64,000 nucleotides of DNA from Plumapathes pennacea (Eukaryota; Cnidaria; Anthozoa; Antipatharia; Myriopathidae). Position numbers and translations under genes: made by a program. This document shows positions 60,098 to 64,000 of the stretch, one piece after another (the first letter of the stretch is position 1; every line of letters starts with the position of its first letter). The DNA lies in NCBI GenBank assembly GCA_964036295.1, contig OZ038467.1:1059501-1123500 (forward strand), given 5' to 3'. A model generated the notes under the pieces. That model saw only the letters and a list, made by a program, of their open reading frames with translations, searched no databases and was not told the DNA's origin.

Positions 60098-63000
60098 ATG
60101 GAGGACGGCTTACAGGATCCTCCGCAAGAACCTCTTGGAGGTAATGTATGAAAAGTCGGTCATGTTTCAAATGAGGTTTTTGAGCAACAAATGAGGTCCT
60201 TGACGTTTTTCAGAGGTGGCCGCCCTGAGGTCTGAAATACAAGAATTGAAGAGGAGAGAACGTAAATATATGCAAGAAATAGCGGAATCCGAAAATGAAT
60301 TTGGTAAAAAGAGAGCTTTGTTTAAAGAGCTTTACGTGACAAGAGAAGGTAAGAATTATTCACAGGGAACGCTGCAGAGAATTATATATTATATAACACA
60401 CAGTACATGCACCTTTTAATAAATATATCTCATCTAACGTTCTATAGTTAAGTTATACATTATATATACCTGCTACGGTGTTTGCCTTTGTTTGTCTTGT
60501 AGAAGTGATTTTTTCACCAATATTCTGTTGGAAGCTGGATTAGAAATTCTGGACGCCTGACGGTCTGAATGTGACGTAGCAAATATGTTGAGTCATATGC
60601 AGAGGTTTTTTATTGGCTCTTGCAAATATTATTTTACCTTGATTGTTGCTAGTTCATTGTAACCCAAATTATATCAAGGGAAATGAAATGATTTTCAGGT
60701 ATATAAATAATTATTATTAATTATTGTACAACAGGGGTCAATATTTATGTATATTTATGAGTCATGAAACTGATTTTGATGAACATGTTACACATTTTCA
60801 GAGGAACTCAAAAGGGAGAAGAGCAATGCTCAGCGTGCAAGAGAAGAAGCTGAAAAACTCAAGGAAGAGCTGCAGAACATGGTGGCAGAGAATGATGGGT
60901 TCCGTACTGCGGCAGCACTGTCGCAACAGGATGAGTTAGAGGCTATTCACCTGAAACACCAAGATGAAATTGCTTCATTACAACACATCATGAGAGGTTG
61001 GTAGGGTCAGCACTCTAGGGGTTATCTTCCAAAAGGCCAATTTACACGGTGTAACTTTAGCTTATCATTGTTCCATGCAATTTCATTTTTTACCACAACA
61101 CACAAGTTTCTCGCTCTCTGATTGGTCGATTTACCATGGTAAATAAGAGTCCAGACAACGATGCTGAGGCCAGCTGATGCCAGCATGTCACGTTTTGCAG
61201 CGAAATACAACGAAAGTTTCCTGTATATTTCTAAATGTTGTGGTAAAAAACAAATTTCCATTGGTTTGCCGTGGTGTGGACTCTTATTTACCATGATTTA
61301 CATAATCACATGGTCAAAATTAGTTGTGGACTCACTCGGTGAAGCGCCTTGTGAGTCCACAACATTTTGACCATGTGATGACGTAAATTGTGGTAAATAA
61401 GAGTCCACACCACGGCAAACCAGTGGAAATTTATTAAATTTCTCATTACATGAAGCAAAATAAATCACCGTGAAAAAAACTTATATGATTGTTTTTCATG
61501 TCATTTCTTTTTTGATGATTTGGAGAACCTGTATTGTAGATTTGGGAGTGAAAGTGTCAATAATACTCACTTGAAAACCCTGTTCCTTGCAGAGACTGTC
61601 AGAGATGCTGAAAATATTGCTGCACAAAAGTTTCAAGAGGAAAGGCATCAGTTTGTTTCTAAAATCCAGACTCTTCAAGCTCAGATAGCAGAACTGCACA
61701 ACAAGCAAAGCCATGGGGGGGAGGGGACAGGACAATCTGCAAACGTTCTGTCATCAGCCATGAGTGCTGTCTCCAATGCTGTTAGGAGAAACACAAGTTC
61801 AGCTGGCAATCCTCCCTCGGCAACATCTGATGAGATATCAGAAGATGAGGTGCTGGAACTCAGCATGAGAAAGGTGAGAAACAACCTACCTCATCTGGTG
61901 GATAGAGAACCTGTCAAAAATGGTAGTCATGCACGGGGAGGGGGGAGGTTTTGTATGGAAACTAGGGTGATGACTGCAATGTTGGAAAGGAATACAATGT
62001 TTCCATTTTCCTCACATGCGTACAGTATTACAGTATTTTATTACATAATGATCAGCACGAACTTTTTCTTTGAGTTTCTCATCAGATACATACATCATAC
62101 AGGTGAAAGCTGATTAAACTCTTGCTATATACAATATCAGCTATTTTTTCTTAAATGTCTAAGAGATTTATAGTTATGACTATCAGAGTCCATAGAAGGA
62201 CACATTTTATGACAAGGAATTGTAGTGACTTGTCTTTGTTGGGGGTGTTTGTATGATCAAAGGCCCAGGAGGATGCCGAAGCATGGCGAGCCATTGTGAT
62301 GCCTCTAGAACAGGTGAGATGTCCATGTCCCACCCCTCTCCCATCGCAAACAATAATTTATAGAGAATGACTCTTCAATGGATAACAATAAATTATGACT
62401 TTGAAGATGACTACTTTACAGGCAGTCACTGACAACAGTCTTTCTGAAGACTATTTTCACACATTAGATGAACAAGATGATTCATAGTGTTGTTCATCAA
62501 TTTAGTGTAAATAGTTCGAGTGAGAGTAATCTTCAAAAAGACTGACTTTCCGTCCACCTTGGTGTTGATTCGTTTGACTCAGAAGATGACTACTACTACT
62601 TAGGTGGTCAAAACAATAGTGTTCCTAAGGTTACTCTCACCTCGCTGATCACGTTGCTCTGATGTGTAGGTAAATGTGTGCAGGATGTCTATGTTTTTAT
62701 ATTTTTATTAAGAAGTCTGCCCATAATAAATCATGATATCCCGGTATGATAATAAAATTATCATAAAACCAAATAAATTTACTTATACTCTGCTTATAGG
62801 AAATCTCTACATTAAAAGCCAAACTAAAGGATTCTCAAAAAAAGTTACAATCAGCAGAAGCAAAGATAAAGGTAATTTGTACTCTGTGATTGTGTTTGTG
62901 TGCTTATGTTTTGTTATAACTTCTCTACATGAACACTACACTCTGTTTATTAGTGAAGGTTGTGCAATCATTCCTTGGCTGCAGTAGTTGTTTTTAGTGC

Positions 63001-63603
63001 TCTGTGGCTTTCAATTTCCAGGCATCACCAGATAAAATCAAGAAGAAAGGACCAGGAAGTGAGCTTGAACTTGGCAAAACATCTGCACCAGCTGAGGATC
63101 AGGACGAGAAGGTATGCATTTATATATATTTTTCATTTTTTGTTTTTGAATTTTTTATATGTTTGAATTTGTTTATATATATTTTTTCATATATATTTTT
63201 TGCGTCTGTATAGTTTTTTCATGATTGTGATCAAGCTGCCTAATTTTATGCCATCTTACCCTGGTACAATATCATGTGGTACAATATACATAAGACAGTT
63301 TAGTATGCATCAAACTAAACCGCAAAAAAGACTTGCTAAACCACAATTTTTTGGATCATTCCTTGTTCTTGAGAAACGAGACTCGTTTAAGAATAACGTA
63401 CTCGATTTCATGAAACGAACCTGATACAAAAAGTGCCTTATTCCGTTCTGACAATCGAGACTCGTTTCCGAATCCACTCATTTTTCTTGACATTTATCTG
63501 TTGTGTTTTCTTCAGGTCAAAGAGCTAAGTCAGTACCTTGAAGCTGAGCGCTCCTCAAGAACAGATTTAGAGATGTATGTTGCTGTCCTCAACACTCAGA
63601 AAG
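60098..63603 (+). CDS. RABEP1: Rabaptin (Rab GTPase-binding effector), 5' part; continues past the right edge
   Basis: Coiled-coil effector of Rab5/Rab4 on early endosomes, partner of Rabex-5. Eight exons: 60098-60140, 60214-60348, 60802-60996, 61593-61873, 62263-62313, 62800-62871, 63022-63111, 63516-63603; 955 nt, about 318 codons in phase. The start MEDGLQDPPQEPLGEVAALR leads into coiled coil (FGKKRALFKELYVTREEELKREK). Diagnostic blocks: ASLQHIMRETVRDAEN, then a Ser-rich linker, AQEDAEAWRAIVMPLEQEI, KVKELSQYLEAERSSRTDL and EMYVAVLNTQK, nearly the same as vertebrate rabaptin-5. The start is the first ATG with correct phase to exon 2; an upstream ATG at 60034 leads only to a short frame. The C-terminal Rab5-binding domain is outside the window. 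Confidence 0.93.
61252..61432. mobile_element. Foldback (hairpin) MITE in a rabaptin intron
   Basis: Two arms of about 80 bp, 'aaatttccattggtttgccg' to 'agttgtggactcac' and 'gtgagtccacaac' to 'cggcaaaccagtggaaattt', are nearly perfect reverse complements around a 16-nt loop. A partial related piece ('ttaccatggtaaataagagtcc') lies at 61131-61152. Non-coding. Confidence 0.85.
62395..62650. repeat. Degenerate solo Penelope terminal repeat in a rabaptin intron
   Basis: 'gactcagaagatgactac' to 'taggtggtcaaaac' (62577-62615) parallels the terminal-repeat core 'gactctgaagatgactt' to 'caggtagtcgaaac' at 44365-46228. 'caacagtctttctgaagact' parallels 'caacagtctttctggagact'. The hammerhead core is mutated. 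Confidence 0.55.
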
Positions 63604-64000
63604 GTCTGTACATTAGTTATTGAGAGCTTGTTGATAATGTCAGTTTCTTCTCTTGATGTTCATTTGGTCAGACTATTAATTCTCTTAATAATACTCATAC
63701 ATTTTGTTCAGGACAGGTGGGAGAATTAGTACCTAGATCTTGGGCTTAATAATGTTCCCACTTCTCAGACATCGCTTTTCACGCAAAATTTTGCGTGAAT
63801 ATTGTACACCTACAGTGTACGCATTTTTTCCGAACATCTACGTACGCGATAATGATCAGGAAACGTCCGACATCCGATGGGCGTGTACAAGATATACGAT
63901 TCGACTAAGAACTTGGGCATTAATAAACTTTTAAGCACTATCCTTACTCAAATTGCCCAAGATTTCTCGCTAGCATTCTTACTGACCACATGCCGAGCAC
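63604..64000 (+). other. Rabaptin intron reaching the window edge
   Basis: Contains one copy of the 'tcagactattaattctc' dispersed repeat (63668-63735). No further exon is visible. Confidence 0.5.

Overview
The window looks like nuclear DNA of an animal, most likely an anthozoan cnidarian (coral-like). Six single-copy animal gene families can be recognised. They have short GT-AG introns and moderate spacing, and sit among LINE, Penelope-like, Ty3, PIF/Harbinger and MITE-type repeats. I rebuilt the exon chains by hand from splice sites and reading phase. The species assignment is inference.

Layout. 1-11760 (-): 26 visible exons of a USP32-type ubiquitin-specific protease, running off the left edge. 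12654-21807 (-): an 18-exon ABCB9/TAPL-like half ABC transporter of 810 aa, with introns full of tandem repeats. 22494-24794: its apparent 5' UTR exon and a CRE octamer at the end of a 2.27-kb inverted-repeat element that holds a second, nested foldback element. 25349-28404 (-): 7-exon myo-inositol oxygenase (MIOX). 31133-39262 (+): 17-exon calcium/calmodulin-dependent kinase kinase (CAMKK). 39263-42090: MITE, SINE-like and LINE debris. 42114-46890 and 57374-59638 (both -): two intact TANGO2 paralogues. 60098-63603 (+): the first 8 exons of rabaptin (RABEP), running off the right edge.

The 47-57 kb stretch between the two TANGO2 genes is the accessory part. It contains a TIR element whose empty target site survives in a diverged duplicate 7 kb away, a broken Harbinger-type transposase fragment, and a complete, apparently young Ty3 retrotransposon inserted in that fragment (120-bp LTRs identical by eye). 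The Ty3 element has separate gag and pol frames joined by a textbook -1 frameshift signal. A Penelope-like element with a 12-bp target duplication and inverted terminal repeats carrying hammerhead-like motifs sits in intron 1 of the first TANGO2 copy.

The host genes do not form an operon or a visible pathway. Rabaptin, USP32, TANGO2 and TAPL are all linked to endomembranes in other animals, but that is probably coincidence. I found no new multi-gene system. The most notable signals are the exon-limited near-identity of the TANGO2 pair (gene conversion), the retroelement frameshift module, the Penelope structure, the inverted-repeat promoter of ABCB9, and a 66-bp triplication that copies an ABCB9 splice acceptor.
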